Source: Thermothelomyces thermophilus ATCC 42464 (lineage: Eukaryota > Ascomycota > Sordariomycetes > Sordariales > Chaetomiaceae). Taken from it: a stretch of 64,000 bases of DNA. The notes under the pieces are model-generated. The model had not been told where the DNA came from, made no database searches, and worked only from the letters and a program-made list of their open reading frames with translations. This document shows positions 11,646-23,666 of the stretch, piece after piece. Made by a program: the position numbers and the translations under genes. Every line of letters begins with the position of its first letter. Positions within the stretch are counted from its first letter, which is position 1. The stretch covers positions 2,046,001 through 2,110,000 of the forward strand of contig NC_016477.1 in the NCBI RefSeq assembly GCF_000226095.1, read 5' to 3'.

Positions 11646-12640
11646 ATAGTTTAGAATAGAGGTAACTTCGACCTTAATATCGATATAGCTACTAACGTTA
11701 TAGCCAAATAGCTACTTACCTAGCTTAGTTAACTCCATTAGCGAATCTAGGAGTTAGACTAGAGAGATAAGGCTACTTAAGCTCGAATTAAGGAACTCGA
11801 GAACGGCGAAAAGCACTTATAGAAACTGGTTAATGAGGCCTACGCCAAAATTAAGGCACTCGAGGGCGCCAAAGCAAGCCGTATTAAGATCGAACTACCT
11901 AGTAAATATGGAGGAACTAAGGAAGATCTTGTAGGATTTCTGATAAACCTTTGATCCTACTTCTAGCTTAATAATAACAAGTTTCTAGACGATAAAGCCA
12001 AAGTTCTCTATATAGCTATAAGACTAGAGGGCAAGGTACTTAGATAGTTTAAGCCTATATAGAACGATTATCTTACTAAGGAAGACGAAGACGACCGAGA
12101 CACGTTTATATAAGTAGTCTTTCGATCCTATGACTATTTTAAAGAAGAGCTTTGGAAGGTTTTTAGTGACAAAGACGAGAAGATTTATATATAAGAAAGA
12201 CTTGCTAATCTCTAATAGACCAAGTTAATAGCTTCCTATGCTATATAGTTTAGATAGGATATACTTAAGTCTTAGCTTAACGATAAGGTATTAATATAAC
12301 TATTTTATAATGGCTTAAAGGAAAAGGTTAAAGACAAGCTATATAAGTATAATTAGCCTAAGACTTTAGACAAATATATCGTATAGGCTATTAGAATTGA
12401 TAATCGACTTTATATATAAAAGTAATAGAAATAAGGTTAAATAAATAGAACTATAGTTAAGGCTAATAACAAGAAAAAGCGAGTATATATTAGTACTTTA
12501 TATAAGACGTACCCCGAAGCTATAGATATAGATATAATATAGAAGTAGGACTAGGAGAAGATGACTAAAGACAAGTCTAATGTTACCTACTATAACTATA
12601 GAAAGAAAGGGCACTATAAGTAAGAATATCAAAGCCTAAA
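11646..12640 (+). pseudogene. E3 gag remnant
   Basis: The start ATG is mutated to ATA at 11646. The order matches E4 gag: an N-terminal coiled-coil (KELENGEK-like), a capsid core and a C-terminal zinc-knuckle region near 12590-12635 where Cys codons read as Tyr. Stops are in all parts. Confidence 0.75.
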
Positions 12641-14059
12641 AAAAGAGTAGAAGATAGTCCTTAGAAAGGAAATTATAGCTATCGACAAAACTACTAAGGA
12701 CGTCATCGAAGTAGCGGCTACAAGCTATAAAGATAGGGGCAATGATATAGATAGTCTCGGATACGATGGTAATGGTGAAGACGAATAAGCATTATACTCT
12801 AAACTAGTCACTATAGACCTAGAGACAGGTCTTGCTAAATAGGACACGGTAGGAGAGTATATACTACTAATTTCGATTTTCCTAGCCTTAAGGCAGTAGG
12901 GTTTTATAGTTATATAGAGGCAGGATAGATCGTAGATAACCGACACCTAAGGAATCGAAAGACCTAGACCTAATGTTCTATTCCTCTAGGAACGAATTAA
13001 ATAGTACCGTAATAAAGTTTTCTAGCTTAATATAGAACTATATAAATAGGATAGGCGCTTGATTTAACTTGTCTAGTAGAGCGATAAGATAAGGGACAAG
13101 ACGAGGGAACTTTAATATATCGTAGAAACCATTAAAGGAAAACAGCCTATAATATATAATAGGCCTAATAATTATATTAAGTACCTTAATGACTAGTAAC
13201 TTAGTAATGATATGTAGAACCTAGAATACTAGTTTATACGTGTAAACCACGGAAAAGACGAGTATATATAGGGAAGCTACTAGAAGAAATACTCTTACTT
13301 TAGCATTAGAATACCTATAGTCTACGTATAGTAGGAAGGATTCGGGAAAGAATTCTAATACCTCCTAGGTAACGTTACACGACTATATCCTTAATATAAG
13401 GTATATATACAAGTACCCTAGTTCTAGTATATAGTATACAAATGCCGATACTACTTCTGCGATAAATTTGAAAACAATTACTAGCCAACTTAACAAGGAA
13501 ATGAGGATAGAAGCTTACACCCTATGGAATAGGTCTACAATATAAGAAATAGAGCGGCCGAATTGCTCTAGAAGATCGAGGCCCGCGATCTAGAAGGCAT
13601 TACAATAGTTCTAAGACGAGCCTAGTCTAGGCACTATAGAATAGGACGAGACATATAGGACTCGTACTAGAGTAACGATTACCTCCATTACACGGACGAA
13701 AAGAAATCGCGAATTTAGGAGCTTTGGATAAAGCTATAGTACGTACGATGAGAAGTAGAACGGACTTAATAGTAAAAAGCCGTAAGTACTTAATAGCTTA
13801 CGGAAATAAGCACGATCGATAAAGCCGCTATTAGCCAAATAACCAAAGAGGTTAGCACTAACCTAGGAAATGGGTCAGGGCTCTTTAAGGGGCCTAGAAA
13901 CCATTAACGCCTATATAATAACGAGTAGTAGCATAATATAGGAGGAACTAGTATAAGAGACTACTATATCGAGACCTCCCGGTAGAAATATAAGAAATCG
14001 CTATAATCTTTAGACGATAGTAGTAAGATAAGTAACTATAGATAATAGTATAATAGAAA

Positions 14060-17000
14060 TAATATAAAATGCTTATATTAGTAGATAATAAAGTAAAGAT
14101 AAACCTAATTTCGCTAACGCTTGTAAATTAGCTATAGATACCCTAGAGAATAAAGCGGAAGTATAATATAGTTAAAGGGCTATTTCTAATATAATAGGTA
14201 TATAAAGAGACTAAACCGATCGATATTACTATAGTAAGGAAGATTATAGCAGTCGTATTTAATATCGTAGATATAAGCAACGATAAAGATATAATATTAG
14301 GGTTACTATAGTATAAAGATTATAACCTAGACATTAGTTAGAAGAATAGTAGCTACCTATAACCCTAAATGGAGTTATATTTGACTAGCGAGATAGGGAG
14401 TACGCAAGGATCGCAAGTAGACAATGCTTAGGGGAAGGTATATCCTACAGATCTACTATAAGAGACGGATAGTAGCAGACAGACCACTATAGACTCTAGA
14501 AGAGGCGGCATAATGACATCGATATCGCAATAGGAGGAACGAGCCGAACCGCCGATAGCTATTCTCTCTATTAATGAATACGGAGCACTATAATTAGAGT
14601 AATAGGTTAAGACAGGAGAAATCGCTAGTATTGCTATAGATAGAACTAAGTTTGTATACTATTAGAAAACCGAGAGACAAGATAGGACTAGGGAAGTACC
14701 AAAGGAATACAAAGGACACCTAGCATTTAAACCGAAATATCTGGAAGGATTAGTAGAATACGGCCTATAGGATTACGAGATCAAGCTTAAGGAAAGAATA
14801 TAACTAAAGTTCTTCAAGATCTACTATATAAGCTAGACTTAGAATAAAGAACTTAAGCGATATTTAGAGGAGAACCTTTAAAGAGGATATATCTGCCTAT
14901 CGATATTGCTAGTAGGCTATCTAATTCTACTTGTACCTAAGAAAGACGGAAAGCTATAGTTATATATCGACTATCGGTAACTTAACAAATAAACTATAAA
15001 AAATCAATACCTATTACCGTTAATCTTATAGCTCTAAGATTAGTTAGTAGGAGCCTAATATTTTATATATGTTGACTTACTATCGGCCTATAACTATATA
15101 TAGATCAAAGAAGGCAACAAGTAGAAAACGGCCTTTAGGATGCCCTATAGCTACTATAAGTACCTTATTATGCTATTCGGACTCATAAATATATTAGTAA
15201 TATTCCAAGCCTTAATTGATTAAGCTATCTAACCCCTTCTCGATAAATTTACAGTATATTATCTCGATAATATACTTATCTTCTCTAAAACGATAGACGA
15301 ACACCGGAAGTATATAAGAATAGTGCTAGACGTATTATATATATATAAGCTATTAGTTAACAAGGAAAAGAGCGAATTCTATATTAGGAAAATAGTGTCT
15401 TTAAGATACGAAATATCCCTAGGATAAATCTAGATAGAACCTTCAAAGGTTAAAGCTATCAAGGATTAGCTATAACTAACGTTAGTCACGGAAGTATAAA
15501 GCTTTATCGGATTTGTAAACTTCTACCGAATGTTTATTAGAAATTTCGGAGCGATTATACGACCTTTATATAAACTTACTAAGAAGAACGCTAAATTCTA
15601 ATAGGAAGAATAGTATAAGTAAGCATTTACGTAGATCTATAACGCTATTACTAAAGATCTAATACTAGTACTACTAGACCCTAAGAAGCTATTTAAGGTA
15701 GAAACGGACGTTTCAGACTATACTATTAGAGGACAATTAGGGTAACAAGACAAACAAGGGAAGCTATATCCTATAGCCTTCTTTTTAAAGAAGCTCAATA
15801 GACTATATCTTAATTATCCGATCTATAACAAGGAACTACTTATAATTATCAAAGCTTTTGAGGAATAGTAACTATATCTTAGTAATATAATCGAACTAGT
15901 ATATGTATATATAGATTATAAGAATTTACGGTACTTTATAATAATAAAGGAGCTTAATAGATAATAAATACGATAGGTAGAATTCCTTATGGAATTTAAT
16001 TTTAAGATCTGCTATAAGAAGGGCAAAGAGAACGTATAAGTAGATGCCTTAAGCTGACGAACGGATTATACGAAAGGACGAACGGAAATAATGCTACCGT
16101 TATTTAAGGAATAAATAGACGGAACGCTATATTATAAAATATAGATACCTATAAAAGATAATCCATTCGACTCGTTCCTAGAATGTTACGTAATCTTTCG
16201 AGAAGAAAGGATCTACAAGGCGTAGTATTAAGTAATAACCGGACTAGTAGTACCTAATAGAGTAAAAGAAAAAGATAGAAAACTCCAATACTAAGGCAAA
16301 GTGTATATTTATAATAAAGACCAATAGTTACAAATGATTTGAGAACTCTATAAGTCGAAACTTGGAAGATATAAAGGAGTTACAAAGACTATCGTATAAG
16401 TCAAAAAATATTACGACTTTCTATAGTTAATAGTATAAGTTAAGAAAGTCGTATAGAGCTATAATATCCATAATCAAAGCAAAACGATATAATATAAGCT
16501 ATATAGGCTACCTTAGCTATTACTAATAGCTAACAAACTATAGAATTCGGTTATAATGGACTTTATTGCAAAGTTACTAGAATCTAAGGATGTAGCTATA
16601 AAAGTAATCTATAATAATATTCTTACTATAGTAGACCGCCTAATTAAATAGATATACTTCTTTCTCCATAAAGAGTCCTAGATAGTAAAACAGTTAGTAG
16701 ACGTAATCTATTAGTAAGTTATATTAGTATATACTTAGCTATAAGAATAGATTACTAATAGAGATACTAAGTTCATATTAAAGTTCTAATAAGCGTTAAT
16801 ATAACAATTAGATATTAATAGTAAGCTATTAATAGCATATTACCTATAGACTGACGGACAAATGGAGCGACTAAATTAAGTTATCAAGTAATACCTCTAT
16901 TCTTATATTAACTACTAGTAAGATGACTAGGTCATACTATTACTAATAGTATAACTTGCTTATGATATAATACTAATAGAAACGACTAAAGTTATATCAT

Positions 17001-17580
17001 TCTTTATAAACTATAGATATAAAGTAGACCTTAGGCAAAGACTAGAGGTTATAGTGCTAAGAGTAGTAGTTAAAGCAGAACAAATGTACGTACTATATAA
17101 GAAGCTTAAAATGGAACTTGAGTTTATTAGAACTAAAATAAAGAACTACTATAATAAATATAGGCTCAAGGGACCTTACCTAGAGAAGGGAGACAAAGTC
17201 TATCTTATCATATAAAACCTACGAACTAAATGACCAAGTATAAAGCTAGACTTTAAAAAGGTCAGACCCTTTATTATCAAAGAACGAATCTCGATATCTA
17301 ACTATTAACTATCGTTACTATCATCTATACGACTATAGACAGACGTTTTTTATATTTCACTTCTCGAACCAATACCGAAAAACGCTAAGGTTACTATATA
17401 TATCGAAGCAGAAGACGAGGAGGAAGAATAGGATGTCAAAGAAATTCTAGATTCGCGTATTATTAATAAGGAACTATAGTATCTAGTCAAATAGCTCGAT
17501 TTCGGATTAGAAGACAACTTATAGGAACTAGTCAAGAACTTAAACTACCCTAAGAAACTAGAATAGTTCCATCGCCAAAA
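14060..17580 (+). pseudogene. E3 pol remnant with chromodomain
   Basis: Collinear with E1 pol. The protease segment is near 14080, RT about 14860-15600 (catalytic region near 15260 with Asp codons altered), RNase H about 15690-16060, integrase about 16360-17010 and chromodomain about 17410-17570. RIP has destroyed the frames. Region 12640-14060 upstream holds the damaged coiled-coil and aromatic-rich spacer seen best in E4. Confidence 0.8.
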
Positions 17581-17929
17581 CCTAGATTAACTGTAGGCAC
17601 TAGTTTAGACAAAATAGCCAAGTCGGCCTCTAATAAATCTAGGCCTAAGGAGGACTAATCAAATAGGACGTTAGCACCCTAGGACTATATATTATTAATA
17701 ATACGTGCTTTAGAATCCTATACCTTCTGTTTTTCTGCCTCTATTTCCTCTAGAGACTATATACCTTGATGAAACAGCTTAGAACCCTACTCCTTTAAGA
17801 AACGTTTCTAACGATAAAGACGAGCTAATCGACTAATAGCCATCTAAAGTTAAATCTAAAGAATAAAAAGGGCCTCTTTAGCATTAGCCTCTTCTTATTC
17901 TATATGCTTTTGTTTAGATATAATCTTCG

Positions 17930-18141
17930 TCACTATAAAAGATTAGCTATAAACATTAAGGCGATAAACAAGGCTATAAATAAGCAGACGCTACGTCAGA
18001 ACTATCGTAAGAACGACTCTAACGTATATACTTGCTATAGCAAGAAGAGCCTAACGCTATACGACAAGCCAAGTTCTGCTTGAAACACTATAAATATAGT
18101 ATAACGTCTATATTAGAAAAATCAATAAAAGAAGTAAGCAT
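17930..18141 (-). pseudogene. E3 antisense Zn2Cys6-like ORF remnant
   Basis: From a minus-strand ATG at 18141, treating RIP-type Tyr codons as former Cys, the spacing is C-x2-C-x6-C-x8-C-x2-C-x6-C. This fits the Zn2Cys6 consensus. Intact Cys codons remain at three of the positions. The location, between chromodomain and 3' LTR, matches E1 and E5. Confidence 0.5.
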
Positions 18142-18329
18142 GGTATACTATTAGGATTTCGAAGATTAGCGTTTAGAGATATGATCTACTATCTTGTCAG
18201 TCACTAGCAGTGCGAAAAAAAGAAAAAGAGGAAAAAAAAATTAAGAGGTATATATAAAAAGAATATTAGCGCTATTTGAAACGGCCTAAGATAAGCTTTT
18301 AGGTTAAAAGCCTTAAAGGAAGGGCATTA

Positions 18330-18656
18330 TATTATGAAAATATATATATAGAACGCTACCTAAGCCGCCTCCCTAATGGACCAATAGGATAGTAGGAATA
18401 ATAGGCTAATTAGAACAGGATTATACTTGGCAAGAAATGATCCTAGCAGAGGATCACTAGCTTACGATATGAGCTAGGTAAGCTAGTATAGAGGATCACT
18501 ATGACTGTTAGTAATCCTAGGATTATATATATATATATAGATAGTCACTTGTTACGGTGGACTCTAGGAGTTCACTAGTGATAGTAATCACAACCATAGT
18601 ACTTATACCAAGCATCGTTAAATACTGTACGAGACAACTCTAGCGTTGTTATGAAC
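18330..18656 (+). repeat. E3 3' LTR, left part (U3 type D and start of R)
   Basis: It begins TATTATG after AGGAAGGGCATTA. The U3 is distinct from types A-C. The R-start 11-mer is AGTGATAGTAA at 18577-18587. It is cut at 18656 by E4; the last five bases TGAAC (18652-18656) are the left target duplication. With 23667-23768 it makes a 429 bp LTR. Confidence 0.85.
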
Positions 18657-19104
18657 TGTGACGAACCCAACTCAGACTTCTTCTGAAAGGGTCCAGACGG
18701 AGGTGGATTGGGCGGGACAAGCAGGCGGGTCGTCTGAGGGATTCGGTGAAGCCAAAGGGTTCACAACAACACTTAGAGTTGTCTCTCACAGTAATCAGCA
18801 ATGCTTGGTATGAGTACTGTGATTGTGATTGTTACCACTGGTGAACTCCCAGAGTCCACTATAACGAGTGACTAGCTAGCTATATATACACAATTGTCTG
18901 TCCTTCTTCAATAGTTATCACCAGTACCACTTCTCCTTTCACTTCGTGATTCTGCGTTGTCGACGGTGACATGTTATTATCACTAGTGAAGACCTTAGTC
19001 TTGGCGGTGATAATCTTCTGATTGGTCCGTCAAGTGATTGGCTGTCGGAATGTCCCGTGTCCTGGCTGCAGCCTGCCAGGCCGCCCATGTGCTTATTCGT
19101 GACA
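18657..19104 (-). repeat. E4 3' LTR (448 bp, U3 type B)
   Basis: On the minus strand it starts TGTCACGAATAAG and ends GTTCGTCACA. A purine-rich AAGGAGGGG (19110-19118, minus strand) precedes it as the polypurine tract. The R-start 11-mer is intact: AGTGGTAACAA on the minus strand, at 18829-18839. A TATA run lies at about 18881-18890. Confidence 0.95.
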
Positions 19105-19231
19105 CGATGCCCCTCCTTCAAGGCTTTCGACCCGAAAGCCCTCTTAGGCCGTTTCAAATAGCGCCAACAACCCTTCGCTTGTGAGTACTGCATTCTCCCT
19201 GTTTCTACGTCGCGGTCGCCATGTTGACAAA

Positions 19232-19330
19232 ATGCCGATAGAGAAACGGAAGTCGCATTCTGCACGTTACCGTGCTTCCCTTGCTCAGAACATCGCTGAG
19301 AACGGTTTTGTCGTTATGCCTTGCTCGTGT
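19232..19330 (+). pseudogene. E4 truncated antisense ORF (N-terminus of Zn2Cys6-like protein)
   Basis: This runs opposite to E4 pol. The ATG at 19232 begins MPIEKRK and a basic segment of about 30 residues, reaching M-P-C-S at the first cysteine. There the internal deletion fuses it to antisense RT sequence, and the frame runs on to 19420. The start is the same as in E5, showing that the ancestor carried the full ORF. Confidence 0.6.
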
Positions 19331-20760
19331 TGTTCTTCCCATTGGAATTCAGCATTCTTCTTGGTAAGTTCGTGCAAAGGTCGTGCGATCGCTCCAAAGT
19401 TCCTGATGAACATCCGGTAGAAGTTCGTAAATCCGATGAAACTTCGTACTTCCGTGACTGACGTCGGTCGTGGCCAATTCTTGATGGCTTCAACCTTTGA
19501 AGGTTCCATCCGGATTTGTCCCGGGGATATCTCGTATCCCAAAAACACCGTTTTCCTGACGTGGAATTCGCTCTTTTCCTTGTTGACTAATAGCTTGTAC
19601 GTGTGCAGCGCGTCCAGCACTGCTTTCACGTGCTTCCGGTGTTCGTCCATCGTCTTAGAGAAGATGAGTATGTCGTCGAGATAACATACCGCAAATTTGT
19701 CGAGAAAGGGTCGGATAGCTTGATCAATCAGGGCTTGGAACGTTGCCGGCGCGTTCGTAAGTCCAAATGGCATGACGAGGTACTCGTAGTGGCCATAGGG
19801 TGTCCTAAAGGCCGTTTTCCACTCGTTGCCTTCTTTGATCCGTATGTAGTTATAGGCCTAGTCGACACATAACCGTAGCTTTCCGTCTTTCTTAGGCACA
19901 AACAGGATTAGGTAGCCTGCTGGCGATGTCGACGGGCGGATATGTCCTCTTCGAAGGTTCTCCTCCAAATATCGCTTAAGTTCTTCGTTCTGCGTCTGGC
20001 TCGTGTAGTAAATCTTGAAGAACTTCAGTCGTGCTCCTTCCTTGAGCTTGATCTCGTAATCCCATGGGCCGTGTTCTAGTAATCCTTCCAGATGCTTTGG
20101 TTCGAATGCTAGGTGTCCTTTGTATTCCTTTGGTACTTCCCTAGTCTTGTCTCGTCTCTCGGTTTTCTGGTAGTATGCGAACTTGGTTCCGTCCATGGCG
20201 ATGCTAGCGATTTCTCCTGTCTCAACCCACTGCTCCAATTGCAGTGCTCCACATTCGTCAACGGAGAGAACAGCTATCGGCGATTCAGCTCGTTCCTCCT
20301 GTCGCGATATCGATGTCGTTGTGCCGCCTCTTCCAGAGTCCGTAGTGGTCTGCCTGCCACTGTCCGTCTCTTGCGGTAGATCCGTAGGACATGCCTTCCC
20401 CTGAGCATCGTCCGCTCGCGATCCTTGCGTGCTCCCCATCTCGCTAGTCAAATACGACTCCGTTCGGGGTCGTAGGTGGCTACCATTCTTCTAGCTGATG
20501 TCCGGGTCGTAATCTTCATACCATGGTAACCCTAATATCATGTCTTTGTCGTTACCCATGTCTACAATGCTAAATACGACTACTATAGTCTTTCCTACCA
20601 CAGTGATGTCGATCGGTTTGGTCTCTTTACGTACCCATTACGTCGGAAATGGCCCTTTGACTATGCCATGCTTCCGCTTCATTCTCCAGGGTATCCGCAG
20701 CTGATTCACAAGCGTCGGCGAAATCAGGTTTATCTCTGCTCCACTGTCCACTAGTGCGAG
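19300..20760 (-). pseudogene. E4 protease and partial reverse transcriptase
   Basis: The protease motif DSGAEI is near 20745. RT reads in two long frames: 19858-20451 (to KDGKLRLCVD) and 19285-19773 (from MPFGLTNAPATFQ, with CYLDD near 19690). Between them about 117 bp present in E1 is missing. That segment holds the RLDL motif A with a catalytic Asp. After the RT thumb region the sequence jumps, at a GAGCAAG shared by both ancestral flanks, to the 3' region, so RNase H, integrase and chromodomain are gone. Confidence 0.85.
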
Positions 20761-20769
20761 CATTTCGTG

Positions 20770-22180
20770 CTGTTTCCACTGTGCTGTTATCTACAATCGC
20801 TTGTCTTGCCGCCGTTGTCTAAAGATTGTGGCGATTTCCTATGTTCCTGCCGGGAGGTCTCGATATAGTGGTCTCTTGCGCCAGTTCCTCCTGTATTACG
20901 CTACCACTTGCCGCTGCGCGGGCGTTAATGGTTTCCGGGCCCCTCGAAGGGCCCTGACCCGTTTCCCAGGTCAGTACTGACCTCTTCGGTTGTTCGGCTA
21001 ATAGCGGCTTCGTCGATCGTGCTCATTTCCGTGAGCCATTGAGTGCTTGCGGCTTCCCACCATTAGGTCCGTTCTGCTTTCCGTCGTACGTGCCATAGCT
21101 TCGTCTGAAGCTCCCGAATTCGTAATTTCTTTTTGTCCGCGTGATAGAGGCAATCGTTGCTCTAGCACGAGTTCTATGTATCTCGTCCGGTTCCGTAGTG
21201 CCTAGGCCAGACTCGTTTTGGAACTACCGTGATGCCTTCTAGATTGCGAGTTTCGATCTTCCAGAGCAATTCGGCCGCTCTATTTCTTACATCGTAGACC
21301 CATTCTACAGGGCACAAGTCTCCGTCCCTGTTTTCCTGTCGGGTCGGCTAGTAATTGTTTTCGAATTTGTCGCGGAAGTGATATTGGCATTCGTGTGCCA
21401 CACACTGGAACCAGGGCACTTGTGCATGTGCCTCGTGTCGCGGGTGCAGTCGCGTGGCGTCGCCTGGAAGGTATTGGAATTCTTTCCCGAATCCTTCCCA
21501 TTGTACGTAGACCGTAGGTACTCTAATGCTGAGGTAGGAGTGTTTCTTCCAGTAGCTTTCCTACGTACGTTCGTCTTTTCTGCGGTTCGCTCGCATGAAC
21601 TGGTATTCTGGGTTCCGCACGTCGTTATTAAGTTGCTAGCCGTTAAGATGCTCGGTGTAGCTATCGGGCCTATCATATGTCACGGGCTGTTCTCCTTTGA
21701 TGGTTTCCACGATACGTCAGAGTTCCCTCATTTCGTCCTTCATCTCATCGCTCTGCTGGGCGAGTCGAGTCAAGCGTTTATCCCGTTCGCGCAGTTCCGT
21801 GTTAAGTCGGAAAACTTCGTTGCGGTACCATTCGATTCGTTCCTGGAGGAATAGAGCATCGGGTCTAGGTCTTTCGATTCCTTAGGTGTCGGTTGTCCAC
21901 GATCTATCCTGCCTCTACGTGACCGTGAAACCCTACTGTCCTAAGGCCGGGAGAATCGAAGCTGGCGGTGTATATTCTCCTGCCATGTCCCATTCGGCAA
22001 GACCTGTCTCTAGATCCACAGTGACCAGTTCGGAGTTCGGTGCTTGTTCGTCTTCACCGTTGCCGTCGTGTCCGAGACTGTCCGTGTCACTGCCCTTGTC
22101 TTCGTAGCTCGTGGCCGCTACTTCGATGACGTCCTTGGTGGTTTCGTCGATAGCCGTAATTTCCTTTCCTGGGGTTGGTT
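20770..22180 (-). pseudogene. E4 spacer region between Gag and protease: coiled coil plus aromatic-rich domain
   Basis: About 450 codons lie between the Gag zinc knuckle and DSGA. On the minus strand 21700-21865 reads as a heptad-rich helix (RLNTELRERDKRL). 21180-21620 is rich in Trp, Tyr and Phe (VYVQWEGFGKEFQYLPG, CQYHFRDKF). Frames are broken by a few TAG codons. Related damaged sequence is in E1, E2, E3 and E5. I do not recognise the domain. Confidence 0.6.
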
Positions 22181-22189
22181 TCTATCCTT

Positions 22190-23186
22190 TCTTCGGGCTT
22201 CAGCATTCTCGCTTGTAGTGCCCTTTCTTTCTATAGTTATAGTAGGTGACATTGGACTTGTCTTTGGTCGTCTTCTTCTGGTCCTGCTTCTGCGCTGCGT
22301 CTACATCCATGGCTCCAGGGTGCGTCCCGTACGAAGTACTGACGTACGCTCGCTTTTTCTTGTCGTTAGCCTTAACTGTGGTTCCGTTCATTCGACCTCG
22401 TTTCTGCTGCTCTCGTGTGTAGAGTCGATCATCGATTCTGATGGCCTGCGCGATGTATTCATCCAGAGTCTCAGGCCGATCGTACTTGTATAGCTCGTCC
22501 TTAACCTTTTCCTTCAAGCCGTTATAGAACAATTGCATTAACGCCTCGTCGTTAAGCTAAGACTTGAGCATGTCCTGTCTGAATTGTGCGGCGTAGGAGG
22601 CTGCTAACTTGGTCTGTCGGAGATTGGCGAGTCTTTCTTGCATATGAATCTTCTCGTCTTTGTCGCCAAAAACCTTCCGAAGCTCTTCTTCGAAACGGTC
22701 GTAGGACCGAAAGACTGCCTGTGTGAACGCGTCTCGGTCGTCTTCATCTTCCTCGGTAAGATAGTCGTTCCACGTAGGCTTGAACCATCTGAGTGCCTTG
22801 CCCTCTAGTCTCGTGGCTACGTAGAGGACTTTGGCTTTGTCATCCAGAAACTTGTCGTCATTAAGCCAGAAGTAGGATCGGAGGTTTGTCAGGAATCCTA
22901 CAAGATCCTCCTTGGTTCCTCCGTATTTGCCAGGTAGTTCGATCTTGATACGCTTCGCTTTGGCGCCCTCGAGTGCCTCGATTTTGGCGTAGGCCTCGTT
23001 GACTAACTTCTGCGAGTACTTTTCGCGGTTCTCGAGTTCCTTGATTCGAGCTTGAGCAGCCTTGTCTCTCTGGTCCAACTCCTAAACCCGCTGCTGGAGT
23101 TGACCAAGCTGAGTGAGCAGCTGTTCGGCCGTGACGTCGGTAGCCATGTCGATGTCGAGGTCGAAGTCACCTCCGTTCTGAACCAT
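22190..23186 (-). pseudogene. E4 gag
   Basis: It starts at ATG 23186 (MVQNGGDFDLDIDMA). An N-terminal coiled coil (QRDKAAQARIKELENREK) is followed by a capsid domain (KYGGTKEDLVGFLTNL, VFRSYDRFEEELRKVFGD). The C-terminal knuckle near 22200-22240 reads Y-x2-Y-x4-H-x4-C, where the first two positions were probably Cys before RIP. Two in-frame TAG codons, near 23083 and 22557, split the ORF; otherwise it is intact. Confidence 0.85.
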
Positions 23187-23200
23187 GATAGAACAAAGGG

Positions 23201-23211
23201 AGTGGTAACAA
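23201..23211 (-). promoter_or_regulatory. E4 primer-binding site, self-primer type
   Basis: The minus strand reads TTGTTACCACT two bases inside the 5' LTR, unmutated. It is perfectly complementary to AGTGGTAACAA in the E4 3' LTR (18829-18839); the 5' LTR copy (23386-23396) has one RIP-type change. Confidence 0.75.
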
Positions 23212-23213
23212 CG

Positions 23214-23661
23214 TGTGACGAACCCAACTCAGACTTCTTCTGAAAGGGTCCAGACGGAGGTAGATTGGGCGGGACAAGCAGGCGGGTCGTCTAAGGGATT
23301 CGGTAAAGCCAAAGGGTTCACAACAACACTTAGAGTTGTCTCTCACAGTAATTAGCAATGCTTGGTATGAGTACTGTGATTGTGATTGTTACTACTGGTG
23401 AACTCCCAAAGTCCACTATAACGAGTGACTAGCTAGCTATATATACACAATTGTCTGTCCTTCTTCAATAGTTATCACCAGTACCACTTCTCCTTTCACT
23501 TCGTGATTCTGCGTTGTCGACGGTGACATGTTATTATCACCAGTGAAGACCTTAGTCTTGGCGGTGATAATCTTCTGATTGGTCCGTCAAGTGATTGGCT
23601 GTCAGAATGTCCCGCGTCCTGGCTGTAGCCTGCCAGGCCGCCCATGTGCTTATTCGTGACA
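23214..23661 (-). repeat. E4 5' LTR (448 bp, U3 type B)
   Basis: Same length as the 3' LTR, with TG...CA ends. The TATA run at 23439-23445 lies about 49 bases upstream of the proposed transcript start at 23396. Confidence 0.95.
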
Positions 23662-23666
23662 TGAAC

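Larger units (their letters stand above)
18657..23661 (-). mobile_element. Gypsy copy E4, recent internally deleted insertion (5005 bp)
   Basis: Complete on the minus strand, with 448 bp LTRs at both ends. It is flanked by the direct repeat TGAAC (18652-18656 and 23662-23666), a typical 5 bp Ty3/gypsy target duplication, and lies inside the E3 3' LTR. I count ten differences between its LTRs by eye, seven of RIP type, so it is the youngest copy here. It lacks RNase H, integrase and chromodomain, plus the RT segment with motif A. It therefore cannot move by its own proteins. Confidence 0.95.

Noticed and set aside
21378-22493. Plus-strand frames of 149-158 codons inside E4
   Set aside because: They lie antisense to the gag and spacer region, which has clear coding features on the minus strand; they are rich in Val/Phe/Leu as expected for antisense shadows.
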